The notes beneath the pieces are model-generated. The model searched no databases. It saw only the letters and a program-made list of their open reading frames with translations, and had not been told where the DNA came from. DNA of 64,000 bases from Hexactinellida sp. DTS-2022 (lineage: Eukaryota; Porifera; Hexactinellida): assembly GCA_028753945.1 (NCBI GenBank), contig JAPNXP010000001.1:14808501-14872500 (forward strand), in the 5' to 3' direction. A program made the position numbers and the translations under genes. Within the stretch, counting starts at the first letter, position 1; every line of letters begins with the position of its first letter. This document shows positions 34,201 to 44,828 of the stretch, one piece after another.

Positions 34201-34895
34201 GAGTCGAGAGACAGGCGACTCCGCTTTGTTACAGATTGAGAATAGTAAGAGGGACATCCTGGTAGAAAAACTGGTACAGCACCATCTTTTCAGCTTGGGG
34301 TTAACTCTTGGAATTTCCTTAAAAGTACCGTCTCCATTGGGAACCCTGAGTGTGTACTCGATATCTTCATCCCTAAAATGCTTCACGTAAACGTATAAAG
34401 CCTTTAGTTGATCTATATCATCTCTGCGGAGTGCCCGAGCCCAAGCGTGTCTGATTTGGTCTGGTTTCTGGGGCATCTTGAAAAGAGTAATCCTTTCTTC
34501 AGATTTATAGTTGCTTTTTCAACCAGGTGCCGAACAACTAGTTGGCATCTGCTGGAGTTTAATAACTAAATAGTATCTGGTATAAATCGGGAAAAATATC
34601 GACTGGGGCAGATATAATATACGAATATTAATTAAAAATAAAATTTGATTTTATACCAGGATATAATGTTATATATTATGGGTGAATTAAATATCAAAAA
34701 TTAAAAATAATGTTTCCGGTCATGAACTAGTTTGTAAAAAAATATCACCCAATTTGTAAAAACCTTGTTGTTTTCAAGTACTAGGTCAACAAATTTATTC
34801 CAAAATAAAGGTTTCAAAATTTTGGTATTCCGGCTTCGACCGCATCCCTGGTCCAAAATTCCCATTCTATTGTGAGGCCTGATTTGAGTAGGCTA
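31298..34895 (-). mobile_element. P-like transposon unit A (decayed), 62-bp inverted ends
   Basis: 31298-31359 (TAGCCTACTCAAATCAGG...) and 34834-34895 are exact inverted repeats over 62 bp. It encloses a broken transposase gene. Its right end shares CTA with the left end of unit B. Confidence 0.88.
31774..34548 (-). pseudogene. P-element-like THAP transposase, disrupted
   Basis: Colinear with the intact gene at 35274-38311. The THAP domain starts at 34548 (MPTSCSAPG), but its second zinc cysteine codon is a stop (34519-34521), and the later VC-x-x-H Cys is Tyr (VYVKHF). A frameshift follows PKLK near 34280. Later blocks keep the catalytic motifs: LQMDEIHV near 33465, STDNYPLN near 33200 and DPLEHHFGLYR near 32540. 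They lie in separate frames, with a poorly matching gap near 32880-33170. The C-terminal part is 32085-31774. A decayed paralogue, not functional. Confidence 0.88.
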
Positions 34896-37800
34896 AGGCA
34901 ATGGCAGTCTATTGAATTTATGGACCATGGACTGCGAAGTAATGCTAATTTCAAACTTTTCATATGTTGCTACTTAATCTATTAATACAACTAAATGCTC
35001 CTGAATTATAGCTCTTTCTTCCACGTTCAACTTATAGTAATATCCAGCTCAATATTAACAATAAATATAATTGGAAACATGTAAATTTTAATTGGAAACT
35101 CTTAACAACAAATACCAATATTACTACACATATTAATACACAAATAAGTACAAAACATAGTAAATTCAGTCCGTAGCAGCCAGGGATCATCTACTTCTTG
35201 CACACCATCTTCTAAACACTGACAAACTTCTTGTAGTACGTATATCTAGAGGAAACAAATAATTACTTAAGTATTAGTTGTATTTTTTAAGTTTGGTATT
35301 ATCCCTTTTTAAAACGGCGACATTGTAATTACGAACCCTCTTTGACAAGATTATGTTTGCCCAAGTTACACAAAGCTTTTTGAGAATATCCCAGTTCCAA
35401 ACATTACATATGCACCAATCTTTCCACACGTTATTATTCCTCTCTGCAATAATGTTCATACATATGTTTACCAGCAAGTTTCGGGATGGTCCAGAATAGA
35501 ATTCTTTTTTCAAGCAATCGCAGTTATCAATCTTTACAGAAGTTTCATACAATATAAAAAGAGATTTTACCACATGATAAGAAGGATACTTCAGGGAGCC
35601 TCTATCCACCAGATCAATCAAGGTATACTGGGACCCAACATCATTATTTACTTCAAGAGGTTTATCTGTTGTTAAGAAATTATGACAAGATAGACACCCA
35701 TTAGATTTTTTAAAGTAAGAGAAGACTGCATATCCCGCTATATAGATCAGACATTCAATCTGAGAAACCTCGAAGTCTGGGAGAAAAATTTCATTCAATT
35801 TATGTATGTACAATTCAATATCAAAGCTGAGTTGTTCGTCGCTTATGGAATCTACATCATCCGAAAATTGAGCAAGATATTCTTTTAAGGAAACACTGTC
35901 TTCAGTGTTAGTGGAACCATATTTTATAGCAAACACCTTTAATATGTTCGAAAGTTGAAGTCTGCGTTCGCTTTCTAAGATTTGGTTATATGAAATGTGA
36001 TAGTGAGACCCTGCCATTTGTCTATATAAACCAAAGTGGTGTTCTAGAGAGTCATTTTGGATCCTCGCAGTGAGAAGGTACTTATACCCGCAGTTCTCGA
36101 TAAGTTGTTTGACCAGCAGTGGTAACGCCTCACATGTGTGTCGAAAACTGGTAAAAGTTTGCGGAGTTAACTTTCCCGATATAAATGGCAGATTTACCCA
36201 ATTATCTAACCAAGAGACAACTTTACTTATATATTGTAAACGGAAATCTGCTGGATAAATTGGAGCTAAATAATCATCCTTAAAGCGAATATTCTTTCCG
36301 ACCCAATTTACATTAAATATCTTCCACACTTTGCTCATTATATCAAGAAATTCTACAGTTTGAGTGGTATCCACTATGTTATTTTCCAATTTCCAGGCTA
36401 ATAAACCTGCAGATGTTGTTTCATGGAATATTTTCAGTGCTAAACTGACGTTTTGTCTTTCTAACCTAGAGGGCCAACACGCTTTAGCTGTCAATTTGGG
36501 TGCTCGTTTTAGGATATTAAACTTATCGGATTTGAACAAGTTACGGATGTCTTGAAAGGGTGCATAACATAGTACAGGATAGGTAGAGCTAGAGGTAAAA
36601 TGATCTATTGATATATTCGCAGTCGGGATAGAAACAATTAAACTTTTATTGGAGACGACTTTTCTTGCACTGAATTGACATTCATCAAATTTTGGAAAAA
36701 TGAACGTGTTCTCATAATCCTTAAGATTTAACCAATTATTCCGGATAGACTTGATGATATGAACGATATCAAAAAACAGAAATAAACTTCTTTGTGGGTT
36801 ACATGGGTGTTGTACTTTTGGTTCTAATTTCGAATCAGCTGAAAACAATTTGTATAGACGCACGTTCAATGGATAATTATCTGTACACACAGCTTCAACA
36901 GAAAGACCGCAAGATTCAATGTCACGAATAGTGGAGTTCACAACTGGATACAATGTTTCTGCAGAAGAGGAACCTAGAGGAATTAATCGAACAATAGTAG
37001 AAAATTTGGTCGATAAACTAGAAACCATAATCGAAAAGACTGTAGTATGTGGATCATCTGGATTGTCAATCGACCCGATTACCCTACCTCCCTTATAAGA
37101 TGCATCACTACGAATGTGAACCTCATCCATTTGAAGAATGACATGGCGCTCTAAATCATTAAATGTGGTAGCAACTTCTTTAAGAATTTTAGTATACTCA
37201 CTTTCTAAGCCAATGCTATTTTTGATCTTTAATAAATTACGCTCATGTGGAAGAATTAGACAATTAGAACCTTGAATAAGACGATAACAAGCTGGAGAAA
37301 TTCCGTGAATTTTCAAACCAAAGACCTGAGTGAGGATGTTATAACGGCGACCGTGTTTATCGACAATTAGGTATTTCAACTGATCTAGCAAAAAATTAAG
37401 ACGAATACGCATAGAATCCCTCTCGATTTCCAAATCTGAGGAATTACTGGGCTCTAATGTATCAATAGCACTAGAAATGTTGTGAATTGCATTTTCGATG
37501 TGGTTTATCAAAGGCGTAGCTGAAGAACTGGAGTAATTATGGTTATCATGGCTGATTTCAAATAATTCAACTTCATGTATGATATTTTCTAATGACCTAA
37601 TATCATTGAGAGCATGACAAGATAACTCAATCTTATAAGTTTGCCTATAAAAAGCTTTGCAAAATAGATTTTCATCAACAATAATAGAACGGTCGATGGT
37701 TGATACGTTATTATCAAATTGAATTTTAAGAAATATGATGGTATTGAAATTGGGTTGATGGGTAAGCCAACCATTAGGTAGTTGAATTAGATACAATTTA

Positions 37801-38783
37801 CTAAAAATGCAACTAAGAGTAGAAACGATAAACTTAGCCTCAGTTTCTCCATGATCAATGCGGCTTTTCTCGCAAGCTTCTTGAACTCTTTTCTGCTCCT
37901 TATCGTGCCATGAGAGTCTTTGGGGTTTTGTAGCCACATCTGTCAAATAACTAGGGCAGTTTGGGAAGATAGATGGTACTGCGGACTTCTTCAGAGTGAT
38001 CTTCTTCTTTACCATCTCCACCATCTTAGTCCCATCATGGAATAGAAACGTTCTCTCAATGTCCTCCTCATGAAAATGGTGTATACAAACCTTAAAATAT
38101 AAATGAATATAAGGAATATCAAATTCAAATTGTGTAATAATAAAAAGTTCACCTTTAAATGTTTGTTCATCTCATAATCTTCTCGCGGCCTAGGTATCGC
38201 TCGGAACCACTTCTCACGCAAAACGATGTCATTAGGAAAAGAAAAGATAGAAGTAAACTTCATTTGATTATGGTAGTTGGAATTACAACCAGGTACAATA
38301 CAAGTTGTCATCTTATTAGAATGGTATTCAAAGCACTAGTAGAATAAACAACAATATTTTCAAAATTGCTAATATATAATAAATATTGTAAATAACAATT
38401 ATGGGTTGCTATGATGTGGTAATAAAATGATAGTTATTATGCGCATCTTTGGTTATATCACAAAAAGTAGCCCTAAGATAGGACTCTAAAGTTTACTAAC
38501 TAAAGTATAGCATGTATTTATGAGATTTTTATTATAACTTATGACAATTTTTACTTCTTCAACATAATTTTAGTTGAGAGATTCCGGTGATACGGAATAT
38601 GATATTTTTGAATGTTGTCAGAACCATTAGTAAATGCATTTATAGGATAGGGATGATTAAATATACTCTAGTTAGTTAGTTTTATATAAAATATTAGCTA
38701 AAACAGCCTCCATAATGTAATTCAAAATTAGCATTACTTCGCAGTCCATGGTCCATAAATTCAATAGACTGCCATTGCCTTAG
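34893..38783 (-). mobile_element. P-like transposon unit B (apparently intact), 59-bp inverted ends
   Basis: 34893-34951 (CTAAGGCAATGGCAGTC...) and 38725-38783 are exact inverted repeats of 59 bp. One intact spliced transposase gene lies inside. No direct repeat flanks this unit alone. Confidence 0.88.
35274..38311 (-). CDS. P-element-like transposase with THAP domain, two exons
   Basis: Exon 1 is 38311-38153 and exon 2 is 38090-35274. The 62-bp intron begins GTGAAC and ends TTTAAG, phase 0, giving 991 residues. The THAP C2CH finger (CIVPGC in exon 1, VCIHHF at the start of exon 2) is completed only by splicing; KKSAVPSIFPNCPSY then closes the domain. The RNase-H-like catalytic residues are Asp about 375 (LQMDEVHI), Asp about 457 (CTDNYPLN) and Glu about 736 (SLEHHFGLYR), the positions expected of P-element/THAP9 enzymes. 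Length and motifs suggest function. The downstream ATG at 38024 would lose the zinc finger. Confidence 0.92.
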
Positions 38784-38951
38784 TATATAGATTGCTATGG
38801 CTATGCCCTACCCTAGTGGATACCCAACCGAGACCCCGAGTAAACCAAACTAGTGATTCCAATTTCCAATCCTCCTTTCCCGTCTAAAATTTAACTTCCA
38901 CTTTATTAATTGATCTTTATGCCACGTAACACCTCTACAAATGGGTCTTGA

Positions 38952-39821
38952 CACCTTGAGGCATAGACTCCTTAAGTAAAGGACTGGAACGTCGCGAACT
39001 CGGGGGTTTTAACTTGAGTCTGAGAGGCTCCAATTATAAAAATTGATAAAGCATTAGGTCTCCAAATGTGATTTTTGGCATATAGGGGTAACTTTTGGCA
39101 TCCGTCAACAATTGGAGATTTTCACTCAAAATTTATCACACCTCGACAAGTTATGACGTCATTGTCACATATCGAGAACCCTGAAAAGTCACTTAATCGC
39201 ACATAATTCGCGCACTCTAAGAGATAAAAATCTGAAAATTTAATAAAACATGCACATTAATGATTCAGACACTTTGGTCACACCAGATCACCAATATGCT
39301 AACTCATTAGCACATGATGACGTCATCACTAAAATTTCACATTGTTAAATTTGACTATTTAGGCCTACGTATTTACGCTTTATAATCAATGTTAGAAGTG
39401 TATAAACCACACACCAACCTCGAAGCAGTTGGTGTGTGGTTGGGTTCTGCCGCGAAGCGACCTAGCAAGCGAGGCGCCCTAGTCTATATAGATATACTGT
39501 AGCATCAATCTATATAGATACTAGCGTGCTTGGCGGCAGATCTCTTAGAGTGCGCGAATTATGTGCGATTAAGTGACTTTTCAAGGTTCTCGAAATGTGA
39601 CAATGACGTCATAACTTGTCGAGGTGTGATAAATTTTGAGTGAAAACCTCAAATTGTTGACGGGTGCCAAAAGTTACCCCTATATGCCAAAGATCACATT
39701 TGGAGACCGGAAACTTAATGCTTTATCAATTTTTATAATTGGAGCCTCTCAGACTCAAGTTAAAACCCCCCGAGATCGCGACGTTCCAGTCCTTTACTTA
39801 AGGAGTCTATGCCTTGAGGTG
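38952..39821. mobile_element. Long inverted-repeat element with two facing CTAG ends
   Basis: About 275-285 bp at the left (CACCTTGAGGCATAGACTCC...) is inverted at the right, ending ...CCTTGAGGTG. The left arm continues to a hairpin-rich end, GCGAGGCGCCCTAG, near 39480. A matching CTAGCGTGCTTGGCGGC near 39518 faces it. CTAG preceded by hairpins and followed by T resembles Helitron 3' ends, suggesting two copies tail to tail. Fragments of the family occur at 56490-56570 and 58690-58860. Confidence 0.6.
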
Positions 39822-40077
39822 ATAATGACATAGTCAATAAAATGTGTTTTTAACAATTTTGTGAATTATAATTTCGAATGTGTTGGTTTGTGTTGGGTGA
39901 ATATCCAACACGCACATAACAAATGCTGACTCAACACCTATTATATTCTACTGAAACTTGAATATCTCTGACTGAAGTGAGCTAAAACGAAACTTCCACC
40001 ATTCTAAGGGTCGTTGTCTTCCGAAACACCTCTCTGAATATAATTTAACACCTTCATAGTGATGATGACATGGCGAA
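39822..40077. other. Intergenic, nothing recognised
   Basis: No frame. A short GTGTTGG...CCAACAC inverted pair lies near 39880-39910. Confidence 0.4.
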
Positions 40078-40178
40078 AAATTCCAAAATTGCAGCTGTGC
40101 GCATGTGCCGACAGCAATTTCCTTAGAGTCACTATCAACCCACCAACCACCAAAGATAGTGCCTCCAAGGATTAAATT
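40078..40178. repeat. Diverged copy of the long hairpin element
   Basis: TCCAAAATTGCAGCTGTGC and ATAGTGCCTCCAAGG match the family at 18497, but the right arm is lost. Confidence 0.55.
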
Positions 40179-40179
40179 C

Positions 40180-40576
40180 GAAAATTATAAAAATTTGTAG
40201 ACAGATGCAGTACAATATATATTAGAATGTGGAAAAATGTTTGTCGATTGTATCAAAATTGTAAGAGCTGAATCCAAATTAGTTCCTACGGTGACGTCAC
40301 AATTCCATAAATCAGTATAAGTGTGTCTCATTGCATGTTGTGATATAATCTAAAATTGTGGGCTAATCGGATAAAAACTGAAAGAGCTATTCCCAAATAA
40401 GTGCTCTTATGAAGTAATAATCCCGTTATTTCGTTTGGAAAACCATAGATTGTTGTCACTTGTCAGCGTGTAAAATTACCCCTGCATGCAAATTTTAAGA
40501 TCTATAGAGCTTATGGTCTTTCCTATTAATTCGGGACAAACACACACACACAACGATTGTGCTTTTAATATATAGA
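40180..40576 (-). mobile_element. Helitron-like element, second subfamily, 5' part
   Basis: On the minus strand it starts TCTATATATTAAAAGCAC, then a GT tract and TGTCCCGAATTAATAGGAAA, like the element at 56584. No 3' end. Confidence 0.6.
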
Positions 40577-40683
40577 TGCTGATCTTATACATCATTTGCA
40601 TGTACAAACATACCAAATAATATTCTAAACTATAGTAAAGACGAGTTCACAGATATAAGCACTTAAATAAATAAAATACTTGG

Positions 40684-41917
40684 TTAGAACATCTGAATAC
40701 AATGTCCAGGGTTTCGAGACACAACTATAACTCTGCCTTCTCTATCCGTAGCTATCCCAGTAGGAGAGATAAGGTCTCCTCTTCGCTCTCCTCTCTTCCC
40801 AAACTTGTGTAGCAGTTCTCCTCTGCTAGAGAATATCACAACAGAATGAGCTGAAAAGTCAGTCAGTAGAATATTGAATTCTCTGTCGAGGCAAAAGTAT
40901 CCAGGGCGAATCACCTGCTTGCCTTCTCCTCGTGGTATTGTCTTTCTAATCAGTTGATGAGAGTAGTCATAGAATTGTATGCATGGATTTCCAGCTGTCA
41001 GTACAACGATATTCTGGGGAATAAGCTTAATATCAAAGGGACGGTTATCAACAGGAATGAATGAATTGAAAGTTAAATCCAAATTCAAACATTGAATACG
41101 ATTGTTCTTCACGTCACAAATGTAAATAAGATTACTTACAGTTGATACAGCTACCCCTCTTGGATGATGAAATTCCATTTCTTTCTCTCCTCCTCTCCCA
41201 ACTGACTGTATGTATCTACCTTCGGTAGAGTATACAGTGAGAGAATTAGTTCCGTACTGTGTGACATAGACTTTGTTAAGATGGATACAGATACCAACTG
41301 GTTCATTCATCTCATCACTGAAAGTCAATAAGGATTCTAAAGATTCACTAAAGACTTGTACTCGATTATTATCTCCATCACAAATATATATATTCTTCGT
41401 GTCAGAGTCAATAGCAATTGAACGAGGACAGTAGAACTCTCCAGGAGTTGAAGAGGTCTTCTCTCTATGTTTCCCAGCTACCTTTATAGGATTTCCTTTA
41501 TTATTGTAGTCCGCTTCTCCCTCACTCGAATCGATCCTGTCCTACTCATATTCCTTCTAGGTTTGTATCCCACTCCAGCTCCACTCGTCTCATACTATCT
41601 CTAGCTGTCTCCAGACTAGATTCTAGCTCTCTCATGCGGGCATCCAAGTGTGCTATAATCTGTTGGAGAACGTATTTATTCTCATTAGATGTAAGATTAG
41701 AAATGTTATGTTCCTTGATCTTTCTCAGCTGATCAATCTGTTTATCAACTCCCTCTCCCTTGTAGACATCCTCTAGCTGCTGCAGCTCTGACAGCAGTGC
41801 TGTCTCTCTTTCTCGCAGCACCTGATGAGCTCTGGCTACTCTCTCCCGTAGCTCTACTCGCACCCTCTCTATCTGTGTCAGGAATGGATTCTCTGCTGGA
41901 ACATTAGCACTAGCCAT
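40684..41917 (-). pseudogene. Coiled-coil/NHL protein, copy 2, two one-base deletions
   Basis: Same length as the intact copies minus exactly 2 bases. Residues 1-123 (41917-41546) read correctly, then a base is missing near 41549 and another near 41520 within the SRTGSIRVRGEADY segment. After that the propeller resumes in frame 40684-41328 and further upstream. The original start MASANVPAENPFL and a conserved upstream block remain, but the TATA box reads TTTAAAT. Either a young pseudogene or two assembly errors. Confidence 0.85.
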
Positions 41918-42339
41918 CTTGTGTAACTTGATACAAATATTAACTGAGTATATTCCTTCAGTGCTAATATTTAAATCAAATTTCGGCCTACTTATTTATT
42001 AAACTTATATCAATTGAAATACTATTCAACAATTGTTTGCCTTGTCAGACTCCATTTTCTAAACTTTTAAATTCCGTCCAATTCTGGTGCAAAATCATAA
42101 AAATCTTCAGATACGTCTATATCCGTATGTTATCCATGCTGGATGCAGTAATTATGTAGCATCATTGAAGCAACAATAATTCTGCAAACCCTATCAGTGC
42201 CATAGCATAAACTCCAGCCGGTTTTTTCTCCAGACATCAATCTGCTTTTCTAAATGCAAAATGTTCATTGAATAGTTTTATCCTCTTCAAAAATGCTCTA
42301 TTATGCCGTTTTCACATAAGTAACTGCCGAAAGTATTGG

Positions 42340-42528
42340 CATGGGCGTAGTCATGGGGACCTGGGGGGACTGGCCCCCCAAAATTATACCTGAGCTCCCA
42401 AAGTTTCTAAAATAACTTCGAATAAGGATATTTTGAGCGTTCGCTCACTTTATTGTAATGACCCATCTAAATAATGCCCCTCCCCAAAATTTTTAGGCCC
42501 CTAAACTTTTGGTTGGCTACGCCCATGA
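42340..42528. mobile_element. 189-bp hAT MITE inside Harbinger relic
   Basis: CATGGGCGTAG and CTACGCCCATG are inverted. AGTATTGG at the left and TGTATTGG at the right match at 7 of 8 bases. GGGGCCAGTC-like G/C runs lie inside. Confidence 0.75.
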
Positions 42529-42626
42529 TGTATTGGTTCATTAAGCTACGTCGTAACGGGTATCCACTGTCACCTAAGAACCAACAATCTCATCTTGAGA
42601 TTTCTTGAGTTGCAATTTTATTATTA

Positions 42627-43550
42627 ACGAGCCCTTCGATCTCGGTCGCTTTGCGACGGATCAGTGCTACGCACCTCAAGTTAACGGCCGCTGTGCGGCC
42701 TTACTCCTCACCCTTTCTACCATGGAAAATGGCAGAAAGGGACTATATACAACCCTTTAGAAAATTTCATAGTTTTAACTTGTTTTTCATATTCTAAATT
42801 ACTAAATGAGAAATTCGTGTTCAGCATACTTGTTTACCTATAATACCTGTTGAAAGCTAACTTCTAGGTTGATTTTTAATTTTAATCAATTTGTTTACCT
42901 ATTTTGTGTAAACAACAACAACAAATATTCATATTAGAAATTTATAAATGCGAAATTCGTGTTCAGCATACTTGTTTACCTATAATACCCATTGAAAGCT
43001 AACTTCTAGGTTGATTTTGAATTTTAATTAATTTGTTTACCTATTTTGTGTAAACAACAACAACAAATATTCATATTAGAAATTTATAAATGCGAAATTC
43101 GTATCCAGCATACTTGTTTACCTATAATACCCATTGAAAGCTAACTTCTAGGTTGATTTTGAATTTAATTAATTTGTTTACCTATTTTGTGTAAACAACA
43201 ACAACAAATATTCATATTAGAAATTTATAAATGCGAAATTCGTATCCAGCATACTTGTTTACCTATAATACCCATTGAAAGCTAACTTATAGGTTGATTT
43301 TGAATTTTCATTAATTTGTTTACCTATTTTGTGTCAACAACAACAACAAATATTCATATTATAAATTTGTAAATGCGAAATTCGAAATCAGCATACTTGT
43401 TTACCTATTATAGCATTTGTTACCAATTATAATATGTGACAGTTAGTTTATATCTCATATATTAATGCGGTTTCTTTCCCCCCGTCACTTTAATACAATC
43501 CGGACAAACACACACACAAACACACAACAATCGAGATTTAATAATATAGA
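42627..43550 (-). mobile_element. Helitron-like element inserted in Harbinger relic
   Basis: Minus-strand 5' TCTATATTATTAAATCTCG (at 43550), GT tract, four to five ~140-bp repeats, and a hairpin tail ending GGGCTCGT at 42627. Deleting it leaves GTAAA|TAATAAT with the Harbinger frame continuous, i.e. insertion between A and T without a TSD. Confidence 0.85.
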
Positions 43551-44137
43551 TTTACCCCTGATTGCCTCCAAATCAAAGCATCATGTGTGCTTCCAGGCCA
43601 CTTAACAACGACATCTAAAAATTGGAAATTATCATTGTATATCGCTTGTCTGTTTATGGAATGATAGCCTTTTCAGATGGCGCAACGATTTGTATATGCG
43701 AACCATCAATACAGCCCAATACTTTGTTGGGAAACACAAATTTTCTTGAAATGCACCTGAATTCTCCTTTGCCCAGCTTCATCTGGAAAATAGATGAATT
43801 CGTTTGCGCAAGAGCACAGTGAATATATTGTTACATTGCCTATCATCTTGAAACAGATGGTTGCGATATCCCATGACCTGAAGAAATTATCGTTTGAAAA
43901 GTCTCAGTCGCCAAAAATAGAAGAGTTACTGCTAGTTGAGTAGTTGCAAGTATTGAGTACGATCAACTTGTGGATCGGACGGATTCGGACCAAATACAAA
44001 TCCAACCTATTAACTAATTCGGTGAACATTTTTCGATCGATTCTGTTACGAGCAATGAATTCCATGTCTCGAAACACCCTTTGACGATATATGCTACGAT
44101 CAAATACTGTTTCTAAGAGATTTAATATTGTAGCCAT

Positions 44138-44828
44138 GAGCAGAAAGTATATCTAATAAATCAAGTTATCTATATTCATTGTGATATTTGATGATTATAT
44201 GCACAATTTGGAACATGCTGTCAAAGTTTTTCCAAGCTAACATTTGTTGTTTTGAAAGCCTTATAAAAAATGCATGTGTTTGAAGCTAAAAATTCTATAC
44301 GTATATGATATATGTAATTATCTGCTGCAGAATGAATTTAACTTACATAGTTGAATTCTTCTAAGAATAAGTTAAGAATTTTAATTTTATAAATTCTTAA
44401 CAGATTCTAAAATATCATACCTATAATTCTTCTTCTAATTACAATTAGAATAAGGTTAAGATAATTTAAGAATGTTAATGAATTAGGCTCCTAGTACTTA
44501 AATTACTGATGGTGCAATTTAAAATCTAAAATTGCAACTGTGCATGTTCCTTGGAATTTGTCATAAATTATCATTTAACAAATTAGTTCCGAGCTAAATA
44601 TAGAGTATGAATCATTTCTATGGGTTTGTCCATTCCAGAGTGGATCATGGATCAACATTGGTGACCCATGACATCCCATTTGTGACCCATGACCCATAAC
44701 CCATCGAGTGACCAATTTACCCATCAACTTCAAGTAACGCTTTGACCCATAGTGTTACCCATTGACCTTTTTTTAATTATCTATTTTTTATATCTAAACA
44801 TTATGTAACACAATGCGACTTACAATAT
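44138..44828. other. Intergenic with GACCCAT words
   Basis: TGACCCATGACCCAT variants cluster at 44670-44765. They recur beyond the next element at 46895-46934, so the Helitron-like element may have split one host repeat. Confidence 0.45.

Larger units (their letters stand above)
31297..38805 (-). mobile_element. Composite of two abutting P-like transposons
   Basis: The block is bounded by CATAGCC (31296-31302) and its inverse GGCTATG (38799-38805), and by the direct repeat CCCTACCC (31289-31296 and 38806-38813). It holds two units with their own long inverted repeats, meeting at 34893-34895. Confidence 0.65.
42067..44137 (-). pseudogene. PIF/Harbinger (HARBI1-like) transposase relic split by two insertions
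   Basis: The N-terminal part is 44137-43904 (MATILNLLETVFDRS). Then come VLGCIDGSHIQIVAPS near 43700, KWPGSTHDALIWRQSG near 43580, LGDSGYPLRRSLMN near 42560, and IIVASMMLHNYC before the stop at 42067. These are the first two catalytic Asp motifs and the C-terminal block of Harbinger transposases. A Helitron-like element (42627-43550) and a MITE (42340-42528) interrupt it. Stops and shifts add to the decay. Confidence 0.85.
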
